DNA of 8,313 nucleotides from Chloroflexota bacterium. Lineage in GTDB: Bacteria; Chloroflexota; Dehalococcoidia; UBA1127; JACQUN01. Location of the stretch: NCBI GenBank assembly GCA_016210285.1, contig JACQUN010000215.1, positions 1-8,313 on the forward strand, given 5' to 3'. Every line of letters starts with the position of its first letter. The first letter of the stretch is position 1. Below, one piece after another: positions 1-5,581 of the stretch. A program made the translations under genes and the position numbers. Below the pieces are notes generated by a model. That model saw only the letters and a list, made by a program, of their open reading frames with translations. It was not told the DNA's origin and made no database searches.

Positions 1-1
1 G

Positions 2-598
2 CTTGCACCCCTATCGGGCATTGTAGAAGCCGATGAGACCTACATCCACCCCAGGACTCGGCGAGGGCACAAGACGTGGCACGAAAATGTGAAGGACGAA
101 ATCGAGATGGGTCTACGCCCAAAGCCAGAGAAGAAGGCCCCCTACCAGGACAACCCAACGGTGTTTGGCATACTAGAGCGGGACGGGCGGGTTCGGACCG
201 TGAAAGTGCCTGCCACTACCAGCAGCATCCTCAAGCCTATCATGGGCCAGATGATCGATATGCAAAACGCCCGCCTGATCACCGACGGGCATCCGGCCTA
301 CAGGGACATAAAGCACCTGCTACCTCACGACGTGATTGACCATGAAGTAGAGTACGTTCGGGGAGACGTGCATACCCAGGGGATTGAGAACTACTGGAGC
401 CTGCTAAAGCGTGGCATCTACGGAGTGTCCCACCACGTAGGGGAAGGCTACCTGCCCCAGTATCTCAATGAGTTTGAATTTCGGTTCAACCGCCGGAAGG
501 TTTCCGACGCCGAGCGGTTCGCCGCTTTGATGGGACAGACTCAGGGACGGCTTCTTTGGTACTGCCAGACTCCTCAGCAGGAGAATCCTCACGCTTAG
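2..598 (+). CDS. IS1595-family (ISXO2-like) transposase, C-terminal part, 5' end outside the window
   Basis: This is the catalytic domain of a DDE transposase that would cut and join the ends of its own insertion sequence. The reading frame is open from base 2 and gives 198 residues before TAG at 596-598. The motifs fit the ISXO2/IS1595 family in order: EADETYI near the left edge (first Asp codon at 32-34), ITDGHPAY about 84 residues later (second Asp), then VHTQGIENYWSLLKRGIYG carrying the acidic Glu, and a tail with EFEFRFNRR. No frameshift is seen, so the visible part looks intact. The N-terminal zinc-ribbon-like region usual in this family would lie off the left edge. The gene is less GC-rich than the core genes from 1861 on, as expected for a mobile element. 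I could not pin the right terminal inverted repeat because the left end is not visible. Family assignment is firm; activity is unknown. Confidence 0.9.
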   Translation, partial: LAPLSGIVEADETYIHPRTRRGHKTWHENVKDEIEMGLRPKPEKKAPYQDNPTVFGILERDGRVRTVKVPATTSSILKPIMGQMIDMQNARLITDGHPAYRDIKHLLPHDVIDHEVEYVRGDVHTQGIENYWSLLKRGIYGVSHHVGEGYLPQYLNEFEFRFNRRKVSDAERFAALMGQTQGRLLWYCQTPQQENPHA

Positions 599-710
599 AC
601 GGTGACGCCAGTTCCTTTATCGCTTCCTCGAAGGACAATGGATGAAGCGATATGGTGGTATCCTCATGGGGGTGCTTCTTGGGGTTCACGCTCCGATTAT
701 ACAACGTCAC
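486..710 (-). CDS. Small hypothetical protein overlapping the transposase 3' end in antisense
   Basis: A 74-codon frame on the minus strand starts at GTG (710-708), or at a second GTG (689-687, residue 8), and ends at 486. Its N-terminal half lies downstream of the transposase; its C-terminal half runs antisense to transposase codons. It does not read like a shadow ORF. It has a compact motif, ISLHPLSFEEAIKEL (residues 20-34), then a charged low-complexity tail rich in Lys, Glu and Ser, ending in RRTARRRK. From memory, small proteins with a PLxFEEA motif recur in bacterial genomes, but I cannot name a family or function. A perfect TATAAT on the minus strand (701-696) would start RNA about at the second GTG, suggesting a possible leaderless message. 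No good ribosome site precedes either GTG. The alternative is chance coding across the IS tail. Confidence 0.45.
   Translation of the reverse strand: MTLYNRSVNPKKHPHEDTTISLHPLSFEEAIKELASPSKREDSPAEESGSTKEAVPESVPSKRRTARRRKPSGG
696..701 (-). promoter_or_regulatory. Possible -10 box for the small antisense ORF
   Basis: The minus strand reads TATAAT exactly. The predicted start of RNA, about 7 nt downstream, falls at the GTG at 689-687. There is no convincing -35 box at 16-18 nt (TATGCT is the best hexamer at 17 nt), so the call rests on the -10 alone. Confidence 0.3.
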
Positions 711-801
711 AGGCCAGCAGCATAACTACCAGCGGTAAGAGTAGTTCGCGGGCACGCCACACCCCATCGGAGAAAGTGGCATCAACCTGGGGCAAAAATT
801 G

Positions 802-830
802 TTGCTTTTCATCGCAGGAAGTGGTACAAT
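802..830 (+). promoter_or_regulatory. Sigma70-type promoter ahead of a hairpin-rich non-coding stretch
   Basis: TTGCTT (802-807) and TACAAT (825-830) are separated by exactly 17 nt, and the -10 is extended (TGG directly before TACAAT). Predicted start of RNA is about 836-838. The same TGnTACAAT form appears at 4832-4840 before the first zinc-ribbon gene, suggesting a promoter style used by this genome. No plausible ORF with a ribosome site follows. Confidence 0.55.
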
Positions 831-834
831 GTAA

Positions 835-906
835 GAGTAGCCTGAGCCGTACTCATGTACGGGGTAGGGTTACTCGGAACCCAGGTTCAACACCTGGGTT
901 CCCTCT
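835..906 (+). ncRNA. Candidate small structured RNA (two consecutive hairpins)
   Basis: Directly after the promoter at 802-830, three pairings can be drawn on the plus strand. An outer stem pairs 835-842 with 868-875 (8 bp with one G-U), and encloses an inner perfect hairpin, 847-852 with 857-862 (6 bp, 4-nt loop). A perfect 11-bp hairpin follows at once, 876-886 with 892-902 (5-nt loop), then CTCTTTAT, a weak U-rich tail. Promoter, folded body and terminator-like end add up to a transcript of about 65-70 nt. No known RNA family is recognised. The likely start (836-838) would trim one or two bases from the outer stem. It could instead be a leader or part of the insertion-sequence border. Confidence 0.35.
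876..902. terminator. Perfect 11-bp inverted repeat, possible bidirectional terminator
   Basis: GGAACCCAGGT (876-886) and ACCTGGGTTCC (892-902) are perfect complements around a 5-nt loop. On the minus strand the hairpin begins four bases after the TAA of the DUF3800 gene (909-907); on the plus strand it ends the candidate RNA. Neither side has a real T-tract (plus: CTCTTTAT; minus: none), so intrinsic termination would be inefficient. Confidence 0.45.
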
Positions 907-1653
907 TTATATGCGCGGCCACACAACAATCCCAGGCGGCCCACCAGCCACGCTGTTTACCTCTTTCACGATCAGTGGGGCTAGCCTGTCCCAGAGGTCT
1001 TGTCGCACCTTTTTCCGTGGCTCAAGATAGGGTGAACGCAGGGCGGCATACGCATTCCAGTCTGCCAACTGAATGAGGTAGGAGTCCTGCGAATGCCGGT
1101 CGTTCGGGTCTTCAACGATGCGCTTGGCTGGGATTTCTATCTTCCCACCATAGTGCCCTTTGATCACCTGAATCCGGCGTACCTTTCGCAGTAGCTTGCG
1201 GATGAACGGGGCGTGACCGGCATCGGGAAAGATCATCGCCCGTTCGTCCTGAACCTGGCAGAACTTGTCAATCCGCTGCAGTGCCATCGTCCATGCCCAG
1301 GTGCGCGCGTCTGGGCTGCGCAGCCGTGCCTTTGCGATAGCGATAGTGAAGACACGAACAGCTAACTGCGCTGCCTGGTACTCCATTACGTCTTTATAAA
1401 TGTTCATCCTGTCCCGAAGCCCAGTCTTGTGTTCCTCAAACGGCCCGTGACCCCAGCGGAAGTGCTGTGCCTTCAACTCAGTTCTGGCAGGCAAGCCCCA
1501 GTGTTGGTGTAAATTCCTGCGCAGCACAATAAGTTGGTCTAGTGTCGCTAGCCACTTCTGGTCATGGACAAGCACACAACTCAGCACAAACCACGCCGAG
1601 GAACCGCTGACTGTGCCGTGATCCCCTGATTCATCCAAGTAAGCGAGGTACAT
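907..1653 (-). CDS. DUF3800 domain-containing protein
   Basis: A 248-residue protein of the DUF3800 family, of unknown biochemical role; members are often met in accessory and defence-like regions. Visible family motifs are the opening YLDESGD (residues 5-11, with D7 and E8), ELKAQHF (59-65), FPDAG (142-146) and QDSYLIQLADWNAYAALR (189-206). These conserved acidic residues suggest a metal-dependent active site, but this is inference. The frame stays open far upstream, antisense to mnmA. I chose ATG at 1653-1651 because the family normally begins with M-x-x-AYLDESGD and because a promoter ends just before it. There is no Shine-Dalgarno, and the message would be nearly leaderless. The gene is convergent to the IS remnant and divergent from mnmA. 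It is less GC-rich than the core genes, consistent with acquisition by transfer. Confidence 0.85.
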   Translation of the reverse strand: MYLAYLDESGDHGTVSGSSAWFVLSCVLVHDQKWLATLDQLIVLRRNLHQHWGLPARTELKAQHFRWGHGPFEEHKTGLRDRMNIYKDVMEYQAAQLAVRVFTIAIAKARLRSPDARTWAWTMALQRIDKFCQVQDERAMIFPDAGHAPFIRKLLRKVRRIQVIKGHYGGKIEIPAKRIVEDPNDRHSQDSYLIQLADWNAYAALRSPYLEPRKKVRQDLWDRLAPLIVKEVNSVAGGPPGIVVWPRI

Positions 1654-1662
1654 AGTACCAGG

Positions 1663-1691
1663 AGCATAATCTTGCCCTTGCCCCCAGTCAA
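1663..1691 (-). promoter_or_regulatory. Promoter of the DUF3800 gene, leaderless layout
   Basis: On the minus strand TTGACT (1691-1686) and TATGCT (1668-1663) are spaced by 17 nt. Only 9 nt separate the -10 from the ATG at 1653, so RNA should begin within two or three bases of the start codon. This agrees with the missing Shine-Dalgarno. Confidence 0.5.
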
Positions 1692-1744
1692 GAGGAGCAG
1701 TTTCTAAGCATCTTGGTGTGTCATCGGGATAATTGCCTTCGGCC

Positions 1745-1773
1745 TTGTGAACTTCTCCACGCTCTAGTATCCT
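1745..1773 (+). promoter_or_regulatory. Possible mnmA promoter
   Basis: TTGTGA (1745-1750) and TATCCT (1768-1773) are spaced by 17 nt; each hexamer matches consensus at four of six places. RNA would start near 1780, giving a leader of about 80 nt in which I see no strong terminator or riboswitch-like fold. The sequence lies in the 207-bp divergent gap between the DUF3800 gene and mnmA. Confidence 0.3.
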
Positions 1774-1860
1774 TGGAGGCAGGGCCGTAGCCTGGGGTTG
1801 CGATGGTGGAGGGCAACTCGCCAGGACGTGGCAATCCAGGCTTGCAGGATCAGGGGAGGC

Positions 1861-2982
1861 ATGAGCGGCAAGCGGGTTATCGTGGCCATGAGTGGCGGGG
1901 TGGACTCCTCGGTGGCGGCCCTGCTCCTGAGGGAAGCCGGCTACCAGGTCGCAGGCGTCACCATGCGCCTGTGGACCCCGGAGCGCCCCGATGCCCCGGT
2001 GGGGCAGCGCCGCTGCTGCGGGGTGGAGGATATCGAGGACGCCCGGCGGGCCTGCCAGGTGATGAGCATTCCCCACTATGTCCTGAACGCCGAGCGGGAG
2101 TTCCACGCCTTCGTGGTGGACTACTTTGTGCGGGAGTACCAGCGTGGCCGCACGCCCCACCCCTGCATCGCCTGCAACGACCGCATCAAGTTTGACTTTC
2201 TGCTGCGGCGGGCCATGCTGCTGGGGGCCGACTTCATCGCCACCGGGCACTACGCCCGCGTTGACGGGGGAGTTGGGGGGCTGCGGCTCCTCAAGGGGAT
2301 AGACCCGGCCAAGGACCAGTCCTACGTCCTCTTTGGCCTTCCCCGGGGGGTGCTGGGGCGGGTGCTCCTCCCTGTGGGAGGGTACACCAAAGCCCGGGTC
2401 CGGGCCCTGGCCAGGGCTGCGGGCCTCCCCAACGCCGACAAGCCCGACAGCCAGGAGATCTGCTTCATCCCCCAGGGAGACTATCGCCAGTTCCTGGCCC
2501 AGCGGGTAAAGCCCACCCCAGGGGAGATTACCGATAGCCAGGGAAGGGTGCTGGGGCAGCACCGCGGCATTGAGTTCTTTACGATCGGCCAGCGTCGAGG
2601 CCTGGGCGTGGCTGCGGGGGCGCCTCTCTATGTGGTTGGCCTTGACCTGCAGGCAAACCAGGTGATTGTCGGTCCGGAGGAGGAGCTGTACCAGACCTCG
2701 CTGTGGGCCTCGGGGGTCAACTGGCTCGCTGGCGCTGCCCCTGCCGAGTCGGTTGAGGTTACCGTCAAGATCCGCTACAAGGCCCCTGAGGTCCCGGCCA
2801 CGTTGCTCGTGGGGGCTGAGGGTGTCGAGGTGCGCTTCCACCAGCCCCAGCGCGCCGTGACCCCAGGGCAGGCAGTGGTCTTCTACCTGGGCGAGGAGGT
2901 CCTGGGCGGAGGGTTCATCGAGGCGATACGGCCGGGCGGGGCAACGTCTGTTGTGCGGGAGCTTGCCGAGACAAGGGCCTAG
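1861..2982 (+). CDS. mnmA: tRNA-specific 2-thiouridylase MnmA
   Basis: MnmA uses ATP and a sulfur relay to put the 2-thio group on the wobble uridine (U34) of tRNAs for Lys, Glu and Gln in the cytoplasm. The 373-residue protein has the family's usual length. The PP-loop SGGVDSS is at residues 11-17. The two catalytic cysteines stand in their usual settings: PHPCIACNDRIKF (C105, before Asn) and DSQEICFIPQGDY (C201). GHYAR (129-133) and KDQSYVLFGL (151-160) mark the tRNA-binding middle, and the C-terminal beta-barrel is shown by RYKAPE (305-310) and the stretch before GGGFIEAIRPG. ATG at 1861 is chosen because MSGKRVIVAMSGGVDSS is the canonical opening and a purine-rich AGGGGAGG sits just before it; the frame extends 21 codons further upstream without family similarity. 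It is the first core gene after the accessory left flank and leads a same-strand run. Confidence 0.97.
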   Translation: MSGKRVIVAMSGGVDSSVAALLLREAGYQVAGVTMRLWTPERPDAPVGQRRCCGVEDIEDARRACQVMSIPHYVLNAEREFHAFVVDYFVREYQRGRTPHPCIACNDRIKFDFLLRRAMLLGADFIATGHYARVDGGVGGLRLLKGIDPAKDQSYVLFGLPRGVLGRVLLPVGGYTKARVRALARAAGLPNADKPDSQEICFIPQGDYRQFLAQRVKPTPGEITDSQGRVLGQHRGIEFFTIGQRRGLGVAAGAPLYVVGLDLQANQVIVGPEEELYQTSLWASGVNWLAGAAPAESVEVTVKIRYKAPEVPATLLVGAEGVEVRFHQPQRAVTPGQAVVFYLGEEVLGGGFIEAIRPGGATSVVRELAETRA

Positions 2983-3008
2983 CTTGCCTTGGGCATGAAG
3001 GAGGGCGC

Positions 3009-3536
3009 ATGGACCTGCGGGACTACATCGCTGAAGCCATGACCCGGGTGCGGCAGAACACGCTGAACTCCGTCCAGGGACTGACGCCGGAACAGCTTCG
3101 GTGGCAGCCGGGGCCGGAGGCCAACTCCATCGGCTTCCTGCTCTTCCACGCGTTCCGGGTGGAGGACTTGTACTTCCACCGATGGATACAGCCCGTCGGG
3201 GAGATCTGGGTGCGAGGGGGCTGGCAGGGGCGGTACAAGCTCTCGGAGAGGTTTGAGGTAAAGCCTGAGGAGAACGGGAATAGCTGGAATGGGGAGCAGG
3301 TGGCCGCCTTCATCCCGCCTCCCCTGGGGGAGTTCCTGGCCTATGCCGCCGCGGTGCGCGAGAGCGCGCTGAAGATAGTGAAAGGCCTGGACCTGGCCAG
3401 GCTCGGGGAGACACCCAACCCCAACCGGCCGAACATCACCATTGCCAACATGCTGCAGAACGCCGTTGCCCATGAGGCTGAGCACCGGGGAACAGTTGAC
3501 TACCTGGTGGGGCTGATGAAAGCCCCTGCCCGCTAG
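3009..3536 (+). CDS. DinB-family (DUF664-like) four-helix-bundle protein
   Basis: A 175-residue protein of the DinB/YfiT superfamily: metal-binding four-helix bundles, some of which are thiol-dependent transferases; many have no assigned substrate. The three metal-ligand histidines of the fold are visible: H47 in LLFHAFRVED, then H155 and H159 in AVAHEAEHRGTVDYL near the C-terminus. An N-terminal helix (TRVRQNTLNSVQGLTPEQL) and the phrase RWQPGPEANSIGFLLFH are also typical. The ATG at 3009 follows a strong AAGGAGGG at 2998-3005. It starts 26 bp after mnmA, and its TAG shares its last base with the rnhB GTG, so the three genes are probably co-transcribed. Substrate unknown; despite the name, it is not the DNA polymerase DinB. 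Confidence 0.9.
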   Translation: MDLRDYIAEAMTRVRQNTLNSVQGLTPEQLRWQPGPEANSIGFLLFHAFRVEDLYFHRWIQPVGEIWVRGGWQGRYKLSERFEVKPEENGNSWNGEQVAAFIPPPLGEFLAYAAAVRESALKIVKGLDLARLGETPNPNRPNITIANMLQNAVAHEAEHRGTVDYLVGLMKAPAR

Positions 3537-4171
3537 TGCGTGCCCAGCGACCCACCTGGCAAGAAGAGGGGGTTCTTCAGTCTCACGGGTATCTGAGGGT
3601 GGCTGGGGTGGATGAGGTGGGCCGCGGGCCCCTGGCCGGGCCTGTCATGGCTGCGGCGGTCGTCTTGCCGCGCGGCCTGAAGGCGCCTTGGCTCCTCCGC
3701 GTGCGGGACAGCAAGGTGGTGTCGCCACGGGAGCGGGAGTACCTGGACTCCCGCCTGCGCGAGGCAGCCCTGGCCTTTGGCATCGGGATGGCTGGGCCGG
3801 AGGAGATTGACCGGCTAGGCATCGTGGAGGCGACGCGGCGGGCGATGCGCGGTGCCGTCGCGAGCCTCCGCCCCGCTGCTGACGCCCTTCTGATAGACGC
3901 AGTGGCGCTGCCAGAGGCCGGTCTCCCGTTCCGGGCCATTGTCCACGGCGATGTGCTCTGCGTCTCCATCGCCGCCGCCTCCATCATCGCCAAGGTCGCC
4001 CGGGACCGGTTGATGATCGAGCTGGATGCGCGCTTTCCGGGGTACGGCCTCGCCAGGCACAAGGGCTATCCCACCGCCGCCCACCGGGAAGCCCTGGCCC
4101 GCCTGGGGCCCACCCCTATCCATCGCCACAGCTTCCTGCCGGTCCGCAGGCTGCTTCCTGTTTCAAGCTAG
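3536..4171 (+). CDS. rnhB: Ribonuclease HII
   Basis: RNase HII cuts the RNA strand of RNA-DNA hybrids and nicks at single ribonucleotides in DNA, starting ribonucleotide excision repair. The 211-residue protein carries the full active site: D26 and E27 in AGVDEVGRGPLAGP, D121 in LLIDA and D139 in VHGDVLCVSIAAASIIAKV. The D121 to D139 spacing of 18 matches the known enzyme. HKGYPTAAHREAL (175-187) and GPTPIHRHSF (191-200) complete the family signature. The start is GTG at 3536-3538, overlapping the preceding TAG by one base (TAGTG); there is no clear Shine-Dalgarno, so translation probably depends on ribosomes terminating on the dinB-like gene. The N-terminus (RPTWQEEGVLQSHGYLRVAG) fits the family, which supports this start. 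Downstream, the common rnhB-yraN pairing is interrupted by a repeat element. Confidence 0.96.
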   Translation: MRAQRPTWQEEGVLQSHGYLRVAGVDEVGRGPLAGPVMAAAVVLPRGLKAPWLLRVRDSKVVSPREREYLDSRLREAALAFGIGMAGPEEIDRLGIVEATRRAMRGAVASLRPAADALLIDAVALPEAGLPFRAIVHGDVLCVSIAAASIIAKVARDRLMIELDARFPGYGLARHKGYPTAAHREALARLGPTPIHRHSFLPVRRLLPVSS

Positions 4172-4263
4172 CGTCCTGGCAAGATTTTGGATACTGTTTC
4201 ATGCCAAGCATGGTCAGGCACGGCCAGATGTGGAGAATCGCAACTTGAACACCTGTCGGGACA

Positions 4264-4430
4264 CTAGTGTCCTGAGTTAGAAGAAGCATGTATATTTCGG
4301 CCCGTCCTTCGACAAGCTCAGGACGAACGGTTTTCCCGTTCGTGGTGAGCTTGTCGAACCATGAACGGGGGCACTGCAACTCTAAGGCCCCCCATTATTT
4401 ATGAAACGGATTAGCAACTCAGGACACTAG
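4264..4430. mobile_element. MITE-like non-autonomous element between rnhB and yraN
   Basis: CTAGTGTCCTGAGTT (4264-4278) and its perfect reverse complement AACTCAGGACACTAG (4416-4430) bound a 167-bp segment with no ORF. The simplest reading is an 11-bp terminal inverted repeat (4268-4278 and 4416-4426) with a CTAG target duplication on each side (4264-4267 and 4427-4430); since CTAG is itself a palindrome it could equally be part of the inverted repeat. The element holds a REP-like palindrome at 4308-4358 and is visibly richer in A and T than the genes around it. The right end abuts the yraN ribosome site (4431-4440). Just left, 4259-4272 forms a 14-bp palindrome, GGACACTAGTGTCC, across the boundary. 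The parent transposase is not in the window. Confidence 0.6.
4308..4358. repeat. REP-like palindrome (dispersed-repeat type)
   Basis: The left arm (4308-4330) and right arm (4336-4358) are complementary over 13 and 8 bp, separated by a 2-nt mismatch (GG facing GG), around a TTTTC loop. The core TTCGACAAGCTCA with an ACGAACGG tail resembles a widely dispersed palindromic repeat I remember from many bacterial genomes; other copies are expected elsewhere in this genome. Its long stem could also attenuate transcription leaving rnhB. Confidence 0.6.
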
Positions 4431-4442
4431 GGGGGGTGGACG

Positions 4443-4811
4443 ATGCCCGGCACGTGGGATAGTCTGGGTGCGCGAGGGGAAGAGGCTGCCTGTGGTTTTC
4501 TGACTCGGCGCGGCTACACCATCCTGGCCCGCAACTTCCGCTGCCGGGAGGGGGAGATAGACATCGTCGCCCGCAAGGAGGAGGTCCTGGTGTTTGTGGA
4601 GGTGCGCACGCGTCGCAGCCGCACCTTCGGCGGCCCGGAGGAGTCAGTGACCCGCGCAAAGGAAGGGCGCCTGGTGGCTGCCGCCAATCGTTACCTCCAG
4701 GAGCACGATGAGGACCTGCCCTGGCGCATTGACCTGGTGGGTGTGGAGGCTGACGCGAAGGGGAACATCGTCCGCCTCTGGCAGGTGGAGAGCGCCGTAG
4801 AGGGGAGATGA
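4443..4811 (+). CDS. yraN: YraN family (UPF0102) nuclease-fold protein
   Basis: A 122-residue protein of the YraN/UPF0102 family, which has a restriction-endonuclease-like fold and is thought to act on DNA, possibly in recombination or repair; the precise reaction is not settled. The family pattern is complete: GARGEEAACGFLTRRGYTIL (residues 9-28), RNFRCREGEIDIVA (30-43, with E38 and D40 as likely metal ligands) and LVFVEVRTR (49-57, with E53), then a GGPEESVTRAK segment and a C-terminal WRIDLVGVE strand. In the usual PD-(D/E)xK arrangement the last lysine is replaced by Arg (E53-V-R55), something the family tolerates. ATG at 4443 follows GGGGGGTGGA (4431-4440), which lies directly beside the end of the repeat element, so that insertion may have replaced the native promoter region. 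Confidence 0.93.
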   Translation: MPGTWDSLGARGEEAACGFLTRRGYTILARNFRCREGEIDIVARKEEVLVFVEVRTRRSRTFGGPEESVTRAKEGRLVAAANRYLQEHDEDLPWRIDLVGVEADAKGNIVRLWQVESAVEGR

Positions 4812-4840
4812 TTTCCCCAACAGGCTCCCTGTGCTACAAT
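4812..4840 (+). promoter_or_regulatory. Extended -10 promoter for the zinc-ribbon gene pair
   Basis: TGCTACAAT (4832-4840) is an extended -10 (TGn followed by TACAAT), the same form as at 822-830. The -35 position at 17 nt (4812-4817, TTTCCC) is poor, as is common with extended -10 promoters. RNA would start near 4847, placing the AGGGGGGA ribosome site (4846-4853) at the very 5' end of the message. Confidence 0.45.
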
Positions 4841-4860
4841 CCCAGCAGGGGGGACGCGAT

Positions 4861-5220
4861 ATGCCCATTTACGAGTACCGCTGCCGGCGCTGTGGACGCA
4901 AGGTGACGGTGTTCCTGCGCAGCTTCGCGGAGACGGCTTCCCCTCAGTGCGACCGCTGCGGCGCCACCGAGCTGGCCCGCCTCATCTCTCAGGTGGCGGT
5001 CATCAAGTCCTCGGGGGAAAGCCTCCAGATGCCGGACTTCGGGTCTCTGGACGATGTGGATGAGGACGACCCCAAGGCCATGACCGACTGGATGCGGCGT
5101 GTCAAGCGGGAGCTGGGAGATGAGGCCGGTGGCCTCAGCGACCTGGACCTGCTGGACGCTGGGGTCCGGCCAGGCGAGTCTGAAGAAGAGGGCGAGGTAG
5201 GCGAGGAGGAATCGGCCTAG
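4861..5220 (+). CDS. FmdB-type zinc-ribbon protein, copy 1 (acidic tail)
   Basis: A 119-residue protein with an N-terminal zinc ribbon of the FmdB/CxxC_CxxC_SSSS type, a family named after a regulatory protein of amide metabolism but without a general proven role. It opens with MPIYEYRCRRCG. Zinc ligands are C8, C11, C30 and C33 in two CxxC knuckles. After the ribbon comes an acidic region (SLDDVDEDDPKAM), a basic helix (WMRRVKRELGDE) and a strongly acidic end (EESEEEGEVGEEE). ATG at 4861 is chosen over the in-frame GTG at 4831 because MP-x-YEYRC is the family's invariant start and AGGGGGGA lies 7 nt before it; the GTG would also lie inside the promoter. Seventeen bp separate it from its paralogue. 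Confidence 0.9.
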   Translation: MPIYEYRCRRCGRKVTVFLRSFAETASPQCDRCGATELARLISQVAVIKSSGESLQMPDFGSLDDVDEDDPKAMTDWMRRVKRELGDEAGGLSDLDLLDAGVRPGESEEEGEVGEEESA

Positions 5221-5237
5221 CGGAAGGGAGAGACACC

Positions 5238-5579
5238 ATGCCCCTGTACGACTACCGCTGCAATGCCTGCAACGCTACCACCACGGTTTTCACCCAGTCC
5301 GTCTTCAACCAGGTGGATCCGGTCTGCGCCCAGTGCGGGGGCAAGGACCTGGCCCGGCTGGTCTCCAGCTTTGCCTATCACAAGTCCGCCAGCACGGCTG
5401 CCGAGGAGTCTGGCCCATCACCCCGGTTCCCCACCCTGGACTACTACAAAGACCCCCGCAACATTGGCCGCCATGTTGAGGACAGCTTCAAGAAGTTCGG
5501 CGTCGAGATGCCGAACAGCGTCAAGGAGCAGATCCAGGCTGCTCGGGAGGGCACCGTCCCCAAAGAGGTGGAACTGTAG
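5238..5579 (+). CDS. FmdB-type zinc-ribbon protein, copy 2
   Basis: A 113-residue paralogue of the preceding gene. It opens MPLYDYRCNAC and has zinc ligands at the same four positions (C8, C11, C30, C33), with DLARLVS after the ribbon matching ELARLIS in copy 1. The tail differs: it carries YYKDPRNIGRHVEDSFKKFG and ends in a helix (VKEQIQAAREGTVPKEVEL). I remember a DPRNIG...AAREG tail of this sort from FmdB-like proteins of Chloroflexota, which contributes to the taxonomic guess. ATG at 5238 follows AGGGAG (5225-5230). Same-strand tandem placement 17 bp after copy 1 and 2 bp before thiE suggests one transcript. Function unknown beyond probable zinc binding, perhaps in regulation. Confidence 0.9.
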   Translation: MPLYDYRCNACNATTTVFTQSVFNQVDPVCAQCGGKDLARLVSSFAYHKSASTAAEESGPSPRFPTLDYYKDPRNIGRHVEDSFKKFGVEMPNSVKEQIQAAREGTVPKEVEL

Positions 5580-5581
5580 CG

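Noticed and set aside
618..652. 9-bp inverted repeat TATCGCTTC / GAAGCGATA
   Set aside because: It lies within the codons of the small antisense ORF motif, has a 17-nt loop and no T-tract, so I see no separate role.
735..840. Direct repeat GTAAGAGTAG at 735-744 and 831-840
   Set aside because: Only 10 bp, one pair, no shared flanks; could be chance, although it touches the start of the candidate RNA.
883..905. tRNA-like T-arm (5-bp stem CCAGG/CCTGG with TTCAACA loop) on the plus strand
   Set aside because: The complementary 5' acceptor strand (AGGGAAC) is absent upstream, no D or anticodon arm fits, and the stem extends to a perfect 11 bp, which a tRNA would not have.
602..1030. 142-codon plus-strand frame after the transposase
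   Set aside because: It crosses the hairpin unit and runs antisense into DUF3800, is rich in Ser/Thr/Arg without motifs, and has no ribosome site.
1798..1860. Earlier start for mnmA
   Set aside because: The 21 extra residues have no family similarity and the canonical MSGKRVIVAMSGGVDSS begins at 1861.
1654..2841. Upstream half of the long minus-strand frame that contains the DUF3800 gene
   Set aside because: It runs antisense to the whole middle of mnmA and has low-complexity Gly/Pro/His/Leu composition; family similarity starts only at the ATG at 1653.
4291..4296. TATATT as a -10 box inside the MITE-like element
   Set aside because: No acceptable -35 at 16-18 nt and no gene start at a suitable distance; yraN lies about 150 bp away across a strong palindrome.
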